DNA from: Acidobacteriota bacterium
GTDB taxonomy: Bacteria; Acidobacteriota; Vicinamibacteria; Vicinamibacterales; UBA2999
Direction of reading: 5' to 3'
Assembly: GCA_020200025.1 (NCBI GenBank)
Contig: JAIVJN010000009.1
Coordinates: 1-32,341 of the forward strand
Length of the DNA stretch: 32,341 nt
Position 1 is the stretch's first letter. Each line of letters begins with the position of its first letter. The notes beneath the pieces were generated by a model, which saw only the letters and a list, made by a program, of their open reading frames with translations, was not told where the DNA came from and made no database searches. The position numbers and the translations under genes were made by a program. This document shows positions 1-9,461 of the stretch, in pieces.

Positions 1-738
1 GATGAGGACTTTCGTGCGCTCGATGTGGCGCAAGAACTGATAGCCGAGCCCGTGTCCGGTATGGGCGCCTTCGATGAGGCCGGGCACGTCGGCGACGACG
101 AAGCTGCGATCGTTGCTGAGCGTCACCACGCCGAGGTGCGGGGTCAACGTCGTGAATGGGTAGTCGGCGATTTTCGGCCGGGCGGCGGACACGCGAGCGA
201 TGAGGGTGGACTTGCCGGCATTGGGGAAACCCACCAGACCGACATCCGCCAACAGCTTGAGCTTCAAGCGCAGCGTGCGTTCCTCGCCCGGCTCGCCCGG
301 TTGCGACTTGCGCGGCGCGCGGTTGGTCGAGCTCACGAAGTGGGTGTTGCCCAGCCCGCCTCGACCCCCCTTGGCCACGAGCACGCGCTGGCCGGGAATG
401 GTGAGATCGGCGAGCGCGGTGAGCTCGGTCGCGTCGTCCGCGTCTGGCATCTCGACGAGCGTGCCGACGGGCACTGGAATATCGAGATCCTTCCCCGCGG
501 CTCCAGTCTTCTTGGCGCCTTGACCGCCCCGTCCGCGCTCGGCGTGATATTCGGGATTGAAGCGAAAGTGTACGAGGGTGTTGCGATGGGGGTCGGCGAC
601 GAGGTAGACCGAGCCGCCATGGCCGCCATCACCGCCGTCGGGCCCGCCGCGAGGCACGAACTTTTCGCGGCGAAAGCTCATCGCGCCAGCACCACCGTGA
701 CCGGCGCTGACGCGAATCTCGACTTCGTCAACGAACAT
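1..738 (-). CDS. obgE: GTPase Obg/CgtA, 3' end cut off by window edge
   Basis: Reverse-strand translation from ATG at 736-738: [49 protein letters not shown]... with Obg glycine-rich fold and G1 motif [10 protein letters not shown]; adjacent to rpmA/rplU. Open to window start, so not in the ORF track. Confidence 0.96.
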   Translation of the reverse strand, partial: MFVDEVEIRVSAGHGGAGAMSFRREKFVPRGGPDGGDGGHGGSVYLVADPHRNTLVHFRFNPEYHAERGRGGQGAKKTGAAGKDLDIPVPVGTLVEMPDADDATELTALADLTIPGQRVLVAKGGRGGLGNTHFVSSTNRAPRKSQPGEPGEERTLRLKLKLLADVGLVGFPNAGKSTLIARVSAARPKIADYPFTTLTPHLGVVTLSNDRSFVVADVPGLIEGAHTGHGLGYQFLRHIERTKVLI

Positions 739-849
739 GGTCAACGACCATAAAAGAAGCCACGACGATTGCGAAGCCCACGAAGGCCTGTCGTCTTCGT
801 GATCTCCGAGACCTTCGTGGCTGGTCTTGCGTGCCTCGACTGCGGCTGG

Positions 850-1107
850 TTACTCGGCAGGAAGCACGCTGATGAAGCGTCCGCGCGTGCCGTGATCTTC
901 GAAGCGTACACGCCCGTCGACTTTCGCAAAGAGCGTGTCGTCCTTCCCCAGCCCCACATTCAGGCCAGGACGAAAGCGGCGTCCCCGCTGCCGCACGAGG
1001 ATGGAACCGCCGGTGACGATGTTGCCGTCGAAGCGCTTGACGCCGAGACGCTGTGAGTTGCTGTCGCGCCCGTTGCGCGAGCTACCCTGTCCCTTTTTGT
1101 GTGCCAT
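850..1107 (-). CDS. rpmA: 50S ribosomal protein L27
   Basis: [28 protein letters not shown]... canonical L27; rplU-rpmA-obgE order. Confidence 0.98.
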   Translation of the reverse strand: MAHKKGQGSSRNGRDSNSQRLGVKRFDGNIVTGGSILVRQRGRRFRPGLNVGLGKDDTLFAKVDGRVRFEDHGTRGRFISVLPAE

Positions 1108-1192
1108 GACACTACTCAGTAGGCGAGTGGGCCGTAAGGCGGGTCAGGCTGGTCGGTCGGACGATCCCCGCCCGCCTGACCGCTTTACCGGC

Positions 1193-1507
1193 CTACACGG
1201 TGATATCCATGATACGGACGCGGGTGATGAAGTCCCGATGTCCCTTGGTCCGCCGATACTGCTTGCGACGCTTTTTCTTGAAGACCCGGACCTTCGGGCC
1301 ACGGTCCTCACTGTCGACGCGACCGAGCACGCGTGCCCCTGAGACAAACGGTGCGCCGGCCGTGATCTCGCCCGCGTCGCGGCCGACGAGCAGCACCTGA
1401 TCGAAGCTCAACTCTGCACCGAGCTCGTGGCCATGTCCGGCAATTTCGATGACGGCGCCCGGCTCGACCCGGAACTGCCGCCCGGAGGCCTGGATGATTG
1501 CGAACAC
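1193..1507 (-). CDS. rplU: 50S ribosomal protein L21 (GTG start)
   Basis: MFAIIQASGRQFRVEPG...KVRVFKKKRRKQYRRTKGHRDFITRVRI, canonical L21. Confidence 0.97.
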   Translation of the reverse strand: MFAIIQASGRQFRVEPGAVIEIAGHGHELGAELSFDQVLLVGRDAGEITAGAPFVSGARVLGRVDSEDRGPKVRVFKKKRRKQYRRTKGHRDFITRVRIMDITV

Positions 1508-1596
1508 GATGATGATCTCCGCGAACGTGGACGCCGGTCGGCGCGACGCCGATCATGGTCACCTCGACCAGAACGCACCGAAATTCCAAGCTTAAC

Positions 1597-1813
1597 ACAG
1601 GCCTCGCTTCGCTCGGTGGGCCTCGGCCTTCGGCCATCAGCGGGCGGCTCGCTCCGCTCGCCCCAGGGCTCGCGCGGCCGCGCGCTCGGTGGGAGTTTTT
1701 TTAATCGCCCGCAAGCCGTCCCACCCAGCCGCGAAGCGGCGAGGCCCACCAAGCGGCGAAGCCGCAAGGGCCCACGGCGAGCAGAGCGAGCCGCCTACCC
1801 CGCGAAGCGCGGC
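1597..1813. repeat. Nested GC-rich palindrome block between lipoprotein gene and rplU
   Basis: Perfect 11-bp arms GGTGGGCCTCG (1615-1625) / CGAGGCCCACC (1740-1750); 14-bp palindrome CGCGCGGCCGCGCG (1671-1684); smaller hairpins GGCCTTCGGCC, GCCGCGAAGCGGC, GCGGCGAAGCCGC. Confidence 0.8.
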
Positions 1814-2602
1814 CTATTTGAGCAGCACCCTGCTGCCGCGAATCTTCTGAGCGCTGAGCGTGTTCAGGAACGTGGGCAGCAGGCGGTCCATCAGCTCGAA
1901 ATACGACGAGAGCGCCGGCGTCGCCTGGTTCACGTTGTAGAGAATCTCCTCACGGAACGTCTCGCTGTGGAGCGTCTCGCCGGTGCGGCCGTCGATGAAG
2001 ATGAACGTGGGTCGCAGGATGAAGCCTTTGCGCTCCATGTAAGTTCGTACGGGCACCACGCGGCGCCGGCCGAACGAGTCGTAGACCTCTTGTTCGCGCT
2101 GGACGAAGCCGGAGCGCGAGTGCGGCATGAAGAGGATCGTGCCGGTCACGATGAGGGGCTGCTGATATTCCTCGCCGATGCGCTTCCAGTAGGCGACGTT
2201 CGCGAAGATGCGCTCGAAGGGCTCGAGATCGCGTTCGTCTTTGATGAGCTCGGGTGACACTCCGGTGGCACTCTCGTCGGAGGCGCCGTTGGCGGCCGGC
2301 GGCAGCTCGGAGGCATCGGCGGCGACCTCCCGCAAAGGCAGCGCATCGGTCTCGATGATGCGGAGTCCACCCTTGGTGCGGAGCTGACTGCGCAGGAGGC
2401 GGACCGTCTCGAGATTGCCGTCCACGTCCTCGCTGCCGCCGGAGATGAAGCCGGCCACGAGCACTCGCTGAAACGCGGTGATATCCAGCTTGGGCTGGAT
2501 AGGCGTTTCGATGGGGATTTCGAAGTAGCTCGTGCACCCGGCCAGCGCGCCGACAATCGCCAGGAGCAGGCTACCGACCGTCCTTCTTAGCCGCGCGATC
2601 AT
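1814..2602 (-). CDS. Putative secreted lipoprotein of unknown function
   Basis: N-terminus MIARLRRTVGSLLLAIVGALAGCTSYFE with lipobox (LAGC); no firm family recognised. Overlaps upstream TPR gene by 32 nt. Confidence 0.75.
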   Translation of the reverse strand: MIARLRRTVGSLLLAIVGALAGCTSYFEIPIETPIQPKLDITAFQRVLVAGFISGGSEDVDGNLETVRLLRSQLRTKGGLRIIETDALPLREVAADASELPPAANGASDESATGVSPELIKDERDLEPFERIFANVAYWKRIGEEYQQPLIVTGTILFMPHSRSGFVQREQEVYDSFGRRRVVPVRTYMERKGFILRPTFIFIDGRTGETLHSETFREEILYNVNQATPALSSYFELMDRLLPTFLNTLSAQKIRGSRVLLK

Positions 2603-2948
2603 TGATTTCCTTGAAGAGATCGTAATTCTGCCGAATCAGCGCGTTTTCCGGCTCGAGGGCGAGCGCTTTCTCGTATGCCTCCCGTGCCTTGCTCAATTGC
2701 CCCTCGTGCTCGTACGCGATGGCGAGGTTGTTGAAGGCGGCTGCGTAGGATGGATCCAACTGGGCGGCGCGTTCCCAGCGGTAGATCGCCTCTCGCCACA
2801 GCCCGCGCTGTGCCACCTGGATGCCGAACTCTACCTGCTCTTTGGCATCGCCCCGGGCGTCGGCCGATGCCAGCCGTGCGCTGACCGAGACCGACCCGGC
2901 GCTGAATGCGATGAGGACCACGGCAACGGCGAGACAGCGTGAAGACAT
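2571..2948 (-). CDS. TPR-repeat secreted protein
   Basis: Signal-like N-terminus then WERAAQLDPSYAAAFNNLAIAYEHEGQLSKAREAYEKALALEPENALIRQNY (TPR units). Confidence 0.85.
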   Translation of the reverse strand: MSSRCLAVAVVLIAFSAGSVSVSARLASADARGDAKEQVEFGIQVAQRGLWREAIYRWERAAQLDPSYAAAFNNLAIAYEHEGQLSKAREAYEKALALEPENALIRQNYDLFKEINDRAAKKDGR

Positions 2949-3043
2949 GGTCCCAGAAAACCACTATAGCGGCTCGCGCGAAGCCGGGCAAGCGATTTGG
3001 CCGCTTGCAGTCTCCCTCCAGCGCGCCTATGATGAGTGCAGAG

Positions 3044-3084
3044 GTCAGGAGTCGCCACCACCGTCGTGGCGCACCCTGACTTTT
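3044..3084 (+). terminator. Hairpin followed by TTTT upstream of dprA (terminator/attenuator-like)
   Basis: GTCAGGagtCGCCAC-caccgtc-GTGGCGcacCCTGAC then TTTT. Confidence 0.4.
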
Positions 3085-3120
3085 GCCATTTCAGGCCCGC
3101 GCCAGCGTTGCGGAGCCGGC

Positions 3121-4233
3121 ATGACCCCTCACGATGCCGCCGTTCTCTCCCGCGTCGGCGGGCGCCATAAACGTCTCGCCGACGCAGTCGTCCGACATCT
3201 ATTGCATCGGCCACTCGACGACGAGCGACAGCTACCCGCGCGGGGAGCCCACGAATCGATGGCCGAGTGGATCTGTCGCCTCCTCGAACAGGCGACGACG
3301 TCGCGCCCATCGGCGACGCCTTTTACGCCCGCCTTTCTCGACGACACGGCCGCGGCCGCCCTGTCTCGGGCTCAATCGCTAGGGATCTCTGCCCTGATGG
3401 TCGGCGCGACCAGCTATCCCCGCCTGCTGGCGCAGATTGCCGATCCCCCGCCGTTGCTCTGGGTGCGCGGCGACGTCGACGACTTGCATCGCACAGGTGT
3501 CGCCGTGGTCGGATCGCGCGCCGCGTCGCCGCACGGACGGGCGATGGCCCGAACCATCGCGCGCGACCTCGCCGCCGCACACATCGTGGTCACGAGCGGC
3601 CTGGCGCGAGGCATCGACTCGGTGGCGCATGAGGCGGCGCTGGCCGCCGGAGGACGCACGGTCGCGGTCCTCGGCTCGGCGCACGATCGCGTCTATCCGC
3701 CAGAACATGCGGAGCTCGCGTCGTGCATCGAACGCGCGGGTGCTGTCTTGAGCGAATATCCGCCGGGAACCGGAGCACGAGCCCACCATTTTCCGATGCG
3801 GAACCGCATCATCAGCGGCCTCGCTCGAGCCGTTCTCGTCGTCGAGGCGCCCGAGCGCAGCGGGGCACTGATCACGGCGACGAGCGCCCTCGATCAAAAC
3901 CGCGACGTTTTCGTGGTGCCGGGGCCGGTGCCGGGAGATCGCAACCGCGGCGGCCATGCCTTGATTCGGGACGGAGCCAAAATGGCCGAGTCGGCACGCG
4001 ACATCCTGTGCGATCTCGGGTGGCCGCTTGGCGACCCGGCAGCGACACCCCGGGAGCGGCATCCGTGGCTGTGTCGGATGAGCGAGGGGACGGATTTCAC
4101 GGTCGATCAGGTCGCCGATCTCCTCACGCTCCCTGCCGCCGAGGTTCTTGCCGGCCTCTTGGAACTCGAGCTGGCCGGCCGGATCCAAAGAATTGGAGGC
4201 GGCCGTTTCGTCCGGTGTCGGGCCGCGTGCTAA
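3121..4233 (+). CDS. dprA: DNA-processing protein DprA/Smf
   Basis: GVAVVGSRAASPHGRAMA, SGLARGIDSVAHEAAL, FPMRNRIISGLARAVLVVEAPERSGALITA, DVFVVPGP; C-terminal winged helix. ATG at 3121 preferred over the ORF-track start at 2821. Confidence 0.93.
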   Translation: MTPHDAAVLSRVGGRHKRLADAVVRHLLHRPLDDERQLPARGAHESMAEWICRLLEQATTSRPSATPFTPAFLDDTAAAALSRAQSLGISALMVGATSYPRLLAQIADPPPLLWVRGDVDDLHRTGVAVVGSRAASPHGRAMARTIARDLAAAHIVVTSGLARGIDSVAHEAALAAGGRTVAVLGSAHDRVYPPEHAELASCIERAGAVLSEYPPGTGARAHHFPMRNRIISGLARAVLVVEAPERSGALITATSALDQNRDVFVVPGPVPGDRNRGGHALIRDGAKMAESARDILCDLGWPLGDPAATPRERHPWLCRMSEGTDFTVDQVADLLTLPAAEVLAGLLELELAGRIQRIGGGRFVRCRAAC

Positions 4234-4264
4234 CGTAATCTGTTCAGCGCAGTCGAGACATTTG

Positions 4265-6970
4265 ATGCCTAAGCCGCTCGTCATCGTGGAATCGCCCGCC
4301 AAAGCGCGGACGCTTTCCCGGTTCCTCGGAACGCAATATCGCGTCGAGGCCAGCTACGGTCACGTTCGGGATCTGCCCGAGTCGGCGGCCGAGGTGCCGA
4401 AGGAGATCAAGGGCAAGTCGTGGGGCCGGCTCGGAGTGGACACCGACGGGGAGTTCACGCCCTATTACGTAGTGCCTGCGGACAAGCGAAAGCACGTCCA
4501 GGCGCTCAAGGCCGCCCTCAAGGATGCGTCCGAGGTCATTCTGGCGACCGACCCCGATCGGGAAGGCGAGTCGATCAGCTGGCACCTCAAACAGATCCTC
4601 AAGCCAAAGGTCAAAGTTCGACGCATCGTCTTCCACGAGATCACGGAAGACGCCATCAGAGAATCTCTGCGCGAGGCCCACGAAGACGTGGACGAAAACC
4701 TCGTCCGGGCGCAGGAGAGCCGTCGCATTCTCGATCGGCTCTACGGCTACACGCTGTCGCCGGTCCTATGGAAGAAGGTGCAGACGGGGCTGAGCGCCGG
4801 GCGCGTCCAAAGTGTGGCCGTCCGGTTGATCGTCGAACGCGAGGAAGAACGGCTCGCGTTCAAGCAAGCGTCGTATTGGGATCTCGAGGTTCGGCTGCGC
4901 GGTGATGACCGCGAGTTCGGCGCGACGCTGGTCAAGATCGCGGACAAGCGCGTCGCGACGGGCAAGGACTTCGACACGAATGCCGTGCTGACGGCCACGT
5001 CCGTCACGGTGTTGAACGAGCAGGACGCCCGCGTCCACGCCGAAGCGTTGATGCGCGGTTTGCCCTGGGTGGTGTCGAGCGTCGAAGAGAAGCCGGCGAC
5101 GCAACGGCCGTCGGCGCCCTTCACGACCTCCACTTTGCAGCAGGAAGCCAACCGCAAGCTCGGGTTCTCGTCCGATCGCACGATGGGCGTGGCGCAGCGA
5201 TTGTTTCAGGGCATGGACATCGGCGGCGGCGATCTCGAGGGGCTCATCTCGTATCACCGCACCGACTCGACCACGCTCAGCGACAAAGCGCTAGCCGAAG
5301 CCGCGGGCGTCGTCCGTCAGATGTACGGCGACGAGTTCTACCGCGGCAAGCGGCAGTATCAGACGAAGGTGCGCAACGCGCAGGAGGCTCACGAGGCCAT
5401 CCGGCCAACCGATTTCCGCCGCACGGCACAATCGCTCGAGGCGATGCTCGAATCCGACGAGTTGAGGCTCTACGAGCTCATCTGGAAGCGAGCGGTGGCC
5501 TCGCAGATGGCCGATGCCCAACTGCTGCGCACAACGATCGAGATCACGGGTCGCACGACGGGCGGTGTGCCGGCCATCTTCGCCGCCAGCGGCAAGGCGA
5601 TTGAATTTGCGGGGTTCCTCCGTGCCTACGTCGAAGGGAGCGATGATCCGGCCGTTGAATTGGGCGAGCGAGAAACGCTACTGCCCAAGCTGGCGGTCGG
5701 CGACCATGTCTACGCGCCTGACAAGCTCGACGAACCGCTCATTCTCCTGGCGCTCGACGCCAAGGGTCACCAGACATCGCCGCCCCCGCGCTACACCGAA
5801 GCCTCGCTCGTCAAGCGCCTCGAAGAAGAAGGCATCGGCCGTCCATCGACGTACGCGCCGACCGTGGCGACGATTCAGCGTCGCGGGTACGTGTCACGTC
5901 AGGGCAAGGCGCTCGTGCCCAGCTTCACCGCCTTCGCGGTCACAAAGCTCTTGCGCGAGCATTTCGCCGACTACGTCGATCTCGGATTCACTGCCGAAAT
6001 GGAAGCCATCCTCGATCGCATCTCCAACGGCGACAAGGATTGGCTCGACTTCATTCGTGAGTTCTACCGCGGCGATGGCCGCCATCGCGGCCTCGAGAAC
6101 CTGGTCGAGGAGAAGTCGGCCGAGATCGACTATCCGGTGACCGATCTTGGCACCGATCCCGAGAGTGGGCTCCCCGTGCGCGTCCGTGTCGGCCGCTATG
6201 GACCGTTCCTGCAGCTTGGCGAATCGGGCGAAGACGGGCCGCGTGCGTCGCTGCCCGACGATCTCGCGCCGGCGGATCTCACGCTCGAGAAGGCGCTCGC
6301 GCTGTTACGAGCCAAGGCTCGCGGGCCAAAATCGCTGGGCGCAGACCCCGTCACCGGCCTTCCGGTCTATGTCATGCACGGCCGCTTCGGGACGTATGTC
6401 CAGCTTGGCGAGACTCCGGAAGGAAAGACCGCGGCGAAGCCGCGACGCGCGTCACTCGGCGGCGAGCTCACCGAAGATACGGTCACCTTAGCCGACGCCC
6501 TCAAGCTGCTATCGCTTCCGCGCGAGCTCGGCGCCGGCGACGACGGCGAGCCCATCATCGCCAACGTCGGCCGCTATGGACCTTACGTCAAACACGGACC
6601 CGAGTTCCGCTCGCTCGAGGCCAGCGATGATGTCTATGCGGTGACGGTCGAGCGGGCGCGCGAGTTACTGGCGCAGCCAAAGAAGTCGGTGCGGCGTCAG
6701 CGTTCCGCAGCGAAGGAGCTGAAGGCGCTCGGGGCCCATCCCCAGAGCGGCGCGCCGTTACGTATTCTCGACGGTCGCTACGGCGCCTACGTCACCGACG
6801 GCACGACGAACGCGTCGCTGCCGAAAGGCACGTCGCCAGAGAGCGTCACGGTGGAGCAGGCGGTAGAGTTGCTGAACGCGCGCGCGGGGACGTCGAAGCC
6901 GGCGAAACGCGCGAGAAAAACCCCGCCCGCCCGCGCGGCTCGCAAGAAGAAGGTGTTGGCGGCGGTGTGA
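4265..6970 (+). CDS. topA: DNA topoisomerase I (type IA)
   Basis: MPKPLVIVESPAKARTLSRFLG, ATDPDREGESISWHL, LSAGRVQSVAVRLIVERE, active site SYHRTDSTTLS; C-terminal GRYGPF/GRFGTY/GRYGPY/GRYGAY repeats. Confidence 0.97.
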   Translation: MPKPLVIVESPAKARTLSRFLGTQYRVEASYGHVRDLPESAAEVPKEIKGKSWGRLGVDTDGEFTPYYVVPADKRKHVQALKAALKDASEVILATDPDREGESISWHLKQILKPKVKVRRIVFHEITEDAIRESLREAHEDVDENLVRAQESRRILDRLYGYTLSPVLWKKVQTGLSAGRVQSVAVRLIVEREEERLAFKQASYWDLEVRLRGDDREFGATLVKIADKRVATGKDFDTNAVLTATSVTVLNEQDARVHAEALMRGLPWVVSSVEEKPATQRPSAPFTTSTLQQEANRKLGFSSDRTMGVAQRLFQGMDIGGGDLEGLISYHRTDSTTLSDKALAEAAGVVRQMYGDEFYRGKRQYQTKVRNAQEAHEAIRPTDFRRTAQSLEAMLESDELRLYELIWKRAVASQMADAQLLRTTIEITGRTTGGVPAIFAASGKAIEFAGFLRAYVEGSDDPAVELGERETLLPKLAVGDHVYAPDKLDEPLILLALDAKGHQTSPPPRYTEASLVKRLEEEGIGRPSTYAPTVATIQRRGYVSRQGKALVPSFTAFAVTKLLREHFADYVDLGFTAEMEAILDRISNGDKDWLDFIREFYRGDGRHRGLENLVEEKSAEIDYPVTDLGTDPESGLPVRVRVGRYGPFLQLGESGEDGPRASLPDDLAPADLTLEKALALLRAKARGPKSLGADPVTGLPVYVMHGRFGTYVQLGETPEGKTAAKPRRASLGGELTEDTVTLADALKLLSLPRELGAGDDGEPIIANVGRYGPYVKHGPEFRSLEASDDVYAVTVERARELLAQPKKSVRRQRSAAKELKALGAHPQSGAPLRILDGRYGAYVTDGTTNASLPKGTSPESVTVEQAVELLNARAGTSKPAKRARKTPPARAARKKKVLAAV

Positions 6971-6981
6971 GTGGAGATAAA

Positions 6982-7025
6982 GCAACCTGGTTGCGCTCGA
7001 GTGTTCGCGAGAGCAACCAGGTTGC
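6982..7025. repeat. Paired-dyad palindromic element, copy 1
   Basis: GCAACCTGGTTGC (6982-6994) and GCAACCAGGTTGC (7013-7025), offset 31 bp. Confidence 0.9.
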
Positions 7026-7035
7026 CTCGCGAGCA

Positions 7036-7068
7036 ACTCTGCACTCTGCACTCTGAACTTTGCACTTC
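7036..7068. repeat. ACTCTGC heptamer repeat in the trmFO leader
   Basis: ACTCTGCACTCTGCACTCTGAACT (7036-7059) then degenerate TTGCACTTC; ATG at 7071. Confidence 0.85.
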
Positions 7069-7070
7069 TG

Positions 7071-8408
7071 ATGATCCACATCATCGGCGGCGGACTCGCC
7101 GGGTCGGAAGCCGCGTGGCAGGCGGCACGACGCGGCGTGCCCGTGACCCTCCACGAGATGCGACCGGGACGTCCGACTGCGGTGCACCGGACGGAGGGGC
7201 TCGCCGAGCTCGTCTGCAGCAACTCGTTTCGGGGCGACAAGCTCGATAACGCCGTCGGCTTGCTGAAAGAAGAGATGCGTCGTCTCGGCTCGCTGATCAT
7301 GCGTGCCGCCGACGAAGCGCGCGTGCCGGCGGGCGCGGCCCTGGCCGTCGACCGTGACGTGTTCTCGCACGCGGTCACAGAGGCGATCACGCGCGAGCCG
7401 CTCATCACCCTCGTGCGCGGCGAGGTGACGCGAATTCCCGATGTGGCGGAGGACCATGCTCCCGTCATCGTGGCGACCGGACCGCTCACCTCGGACAGCC
7501 TGTCGAGCGACATCCAGACGCTCGTCGGCGACGAGCACCTCTACTTCTACGATGCCATCAGCCCGATTGTCCTGGCCGAGAGCCTGGACATGGCCAAGGT
7601 GTTCCGCGCGTCGCGGTGGGATCGCAGCCTCACGGACGGGCAGGCCGAAGGCGATTATCTGAACTGCCCGCAGTCGAAGGTGGAGTACGACACGTTCTAC
7701 GAGGCCCTTGTGGCCGCCGAGTCGGCCACCGTGCACGATCTCGACCGTGAAAAGTTCTTCGAGGGCTGTCTGCCGATCGAGGTGATGGCGCGCCGCGGGC
7801 GAGATACGCTTCGCTTCGGACCGATGAAGCCGGTGGGTCTCGTCGATCCACGCACGGGCCGACCGCCCTACGCCGTCGTTCAGCTCAGACAAGACAATCT
7901 TGCGGGCGATCATTTCAGCCTGGTCGGGTTCCAGACGCAAATCAAATGGGGAGACCAGGCCAAGGTGGTGCGGCTCATTCCAGGACTGGAGCGGGCCGAG
8001 TTCGTCCGTTTCGGCATGGTGCATCGCAACACCTACATCAATGGTCCCAAGGTGCTCCTGCCGACGTGGCAGACGCGGATGCGCGGCGATCTCTTCTTCG
8101 CCGGGCAAGTGTCGGGCGTGGAGGGCTACGTGGAATCAGCGGCGTCCGGGCTCGTCGCCGGTATGAATGCCGCGGCGCTCGTGCACGGCGACGCACCCCG
8201 GGCGCTGCCGCGGACGACGGCGATCGGCGCTCTGGCCCACTATGTCTCCCATGCCGACCCGTCCAACTATCAACCGGCCAACATCACGCACGGCATCATG
8301 CCGGCGCTCGAGCCCGCGCCCAAGGACAAGCTCAAACGCAAGCTGCTCACCGCCGAGCGCGCGCTGGCGGATCTCGAAACCTGGATGGGCGCGCAGGTCG
8401 GGGCGTAA
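7071..8408 (+). CDS. trmFO: Methylenetetrahydrofolate-tRNA-(uracil-5-)-methyltransferase
   Basis: [32 protein letters not shown]...[18 protein letters not shown], canonical TrmFO/Gid. Confidence 0.97.
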   Translation: MIHIIGGGLAGSEAAWQAARRGVPVTLHEMRPGRPTAVHRTEGLAELVCSNSFRGDKLDNAVGLLKEEMRRLGSLIMRAADEARVPAGAALAVDRDVFSHAVTEAITREPLITLVRGEVTRIPDVAEDHAPVIVATGPLTSDSLSSDIQTLVGDEHLYFYDAISPIVLAESLDMAKVFRASRWDRSLTDGQAEGDYLNCPQSKVEYDTFYEALVAAESATVHDLDREKFFEGCLPIEVMARRGRDTLRFGPMKPVGLVDPRTGRPPYAVVQLRQDNLAGDHFSLVGFQTQIKWGDQAKVVRLIPGLERAEFVRFGMVHRNTYINGPKVLLPTWQTRMRGDLFFAGQVSGVEGYVESAASGLVAGMNAAALVHGDAPRALPRTTAIGALAHYVSHADPSNYQPANITHGIMPALEPAPKDKLKRKLLTAERALADLETWMGAQVGA

Positions 8409-8411
8409 GCG

Positions 8412-9392
8412 ATGAAGGGGCACGTCAGAGGCTTTCTCGACGGCCTTCACTACAACCGCCACGTGTCGGTGCACACGGTACGCGCTTACGAAAGCGATAT
8501 CCAGCAGTATCTCGTCTGGGTAGCCGCCGAGGCGCAGCGGCCCGTGTCCTCGCTTTCGCCGACCGATCTCGACACGACCACGGTGCGCGGCTACTTGGCG
8601 GAGCTGACGCGCACCGGCCATGCCAGAAGCTCGCTGGCAAGAAAGCTCTCCGCCATCCGCACCTTCACGCGCTATCTCAAGCGCGAGGGCGCCATCGAAC
8701 AGGATCCGGCGGCGCTGGCCGTGGCGCCAAAGCGCGACCAGACGATTCCCGCTCACTTGTCCGAGGACGAGATGTTGCGGCTGCTGCAGACGCCGGACAC
8801 CTCATTGCCGCTGGCGCGTCGCGACCGTGCCATCCTCGAGCTGTTCTATGCCTCCGGGCTGCGGCTGAGCGAGCTCGTTGGCCTCGACCTCGAGGACATC
8901 AGCCTCTCGCGGCGCGTCGTGCGCGTCCTGGGCAAGGGCGGCAAAGAGCGTCTCGTGCCGTTCAATCACGCCACCGAAACGGCGCTGCGAGCATGGTTCG
9001 GCGATCGCGCCACGCTCGCTGCCGATGCGAGCGCTAAACCGCTCCGCCGCGAATCTCGCGCACGCCGGCACAACCGCGCCGACCGCATCGGTCGACGCGA
9101 TGCGGAGCCGGTGTTTGTAAACTATCGGGGGACGCGGCTGACCGGGCGCAGTGTGCATCGCCTCGTGCTGAAGTACGTGAGCCTCTGCAGCGCACGGTTG
9201 GGCATCAGCCCGCACGCGCTCAGACACTCGTTCGCGACACATCTCTTGCAGCGGGGCGCCGACTTGCGCGCGATACAGGAGCTGCTCGGGCACGTGCGCC
9301 TCAGCACGACGCAGCGCTACACGCACGTCAACACCGCCGAGCTCCTCAACGTGTATCGCAAGGCGCATCCGCGAGCGGAGCAGAAGAGGTGA
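8412..9392 (+). CDS. xerC: Tyrosine recombinase XerC-like
   Basis: Catalytic blocks YASGLRLSEL, HALRHSFATHLLQRGADLRAIQELLGH, TQRYTHV; follows trmFO. Confidence 0.93.
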   Translation: MKGHVRGFLDGLHYNRHVSVHTVRAYESDIQQYLVWVAAEAQRPVSSLSPTDLDTTTVRGYLAELTRTGHARSSLARKLSAIRTFTRYLKREGAIEQDPAALAVAPKRDQTIPAHLSEDEMLRLLQTPDTSLPLARRDRAILELFYASGLRLSELVGLDLEDISLSRRVVRVLGKGGKERLVPFNHATETALRAWFGDRATLAADASAKPLRRESRARRHNRADRIGRRDAEPVFVNYRGTRLTGRSVHRLVLKYVSLCSARLGISPHALRHSFATHLLQRGADLRAIQELLGHVRLSTTQRYTHVNTAELLNVYRKAHPRAEQKR

Positions 9393-9408
9393 GCAGAGTG
9401 CAGAGGAA

Positions 9409-9452
9409 GCAACCTGGTTGCTCTCGGCGAAACCTGCGAGCAACCAGGTTGC
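9409..9452. repeat. Paired-dyad palindromic element, copy 2
   Basis: GCAACCTGGTTGC (9409-9421) and GCAACCAGGTTGC (9440-9452), offset 31 bp, preceded by GCAGAGTGCAGAGG heptamers. Confidence 0.9.
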
Positions 9453-9461
9453 GTTCTCGAG

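Noticed and set aside
6846-8108. 420-aa minus-strand ORF over trmFO and the topA end
   Set aside because: Antisense to clear TrmFO coding sequence; His/Arg/Val-rich noise.
7946-9037. 363-aa plus-strand ORF in an alternate frame across trmFO/xerC
   Set aside because: Arg-rich out-of-frame shadow of two well-supported genes.
8412-9392. xerC-like recombinase as an integrase of a mobile island carrying the signalling block
   Set aside because: Position directly after trmFO and the canonical Xer sequence fit housekeeping XerC; no att-like direct repeats were found at the block ends.
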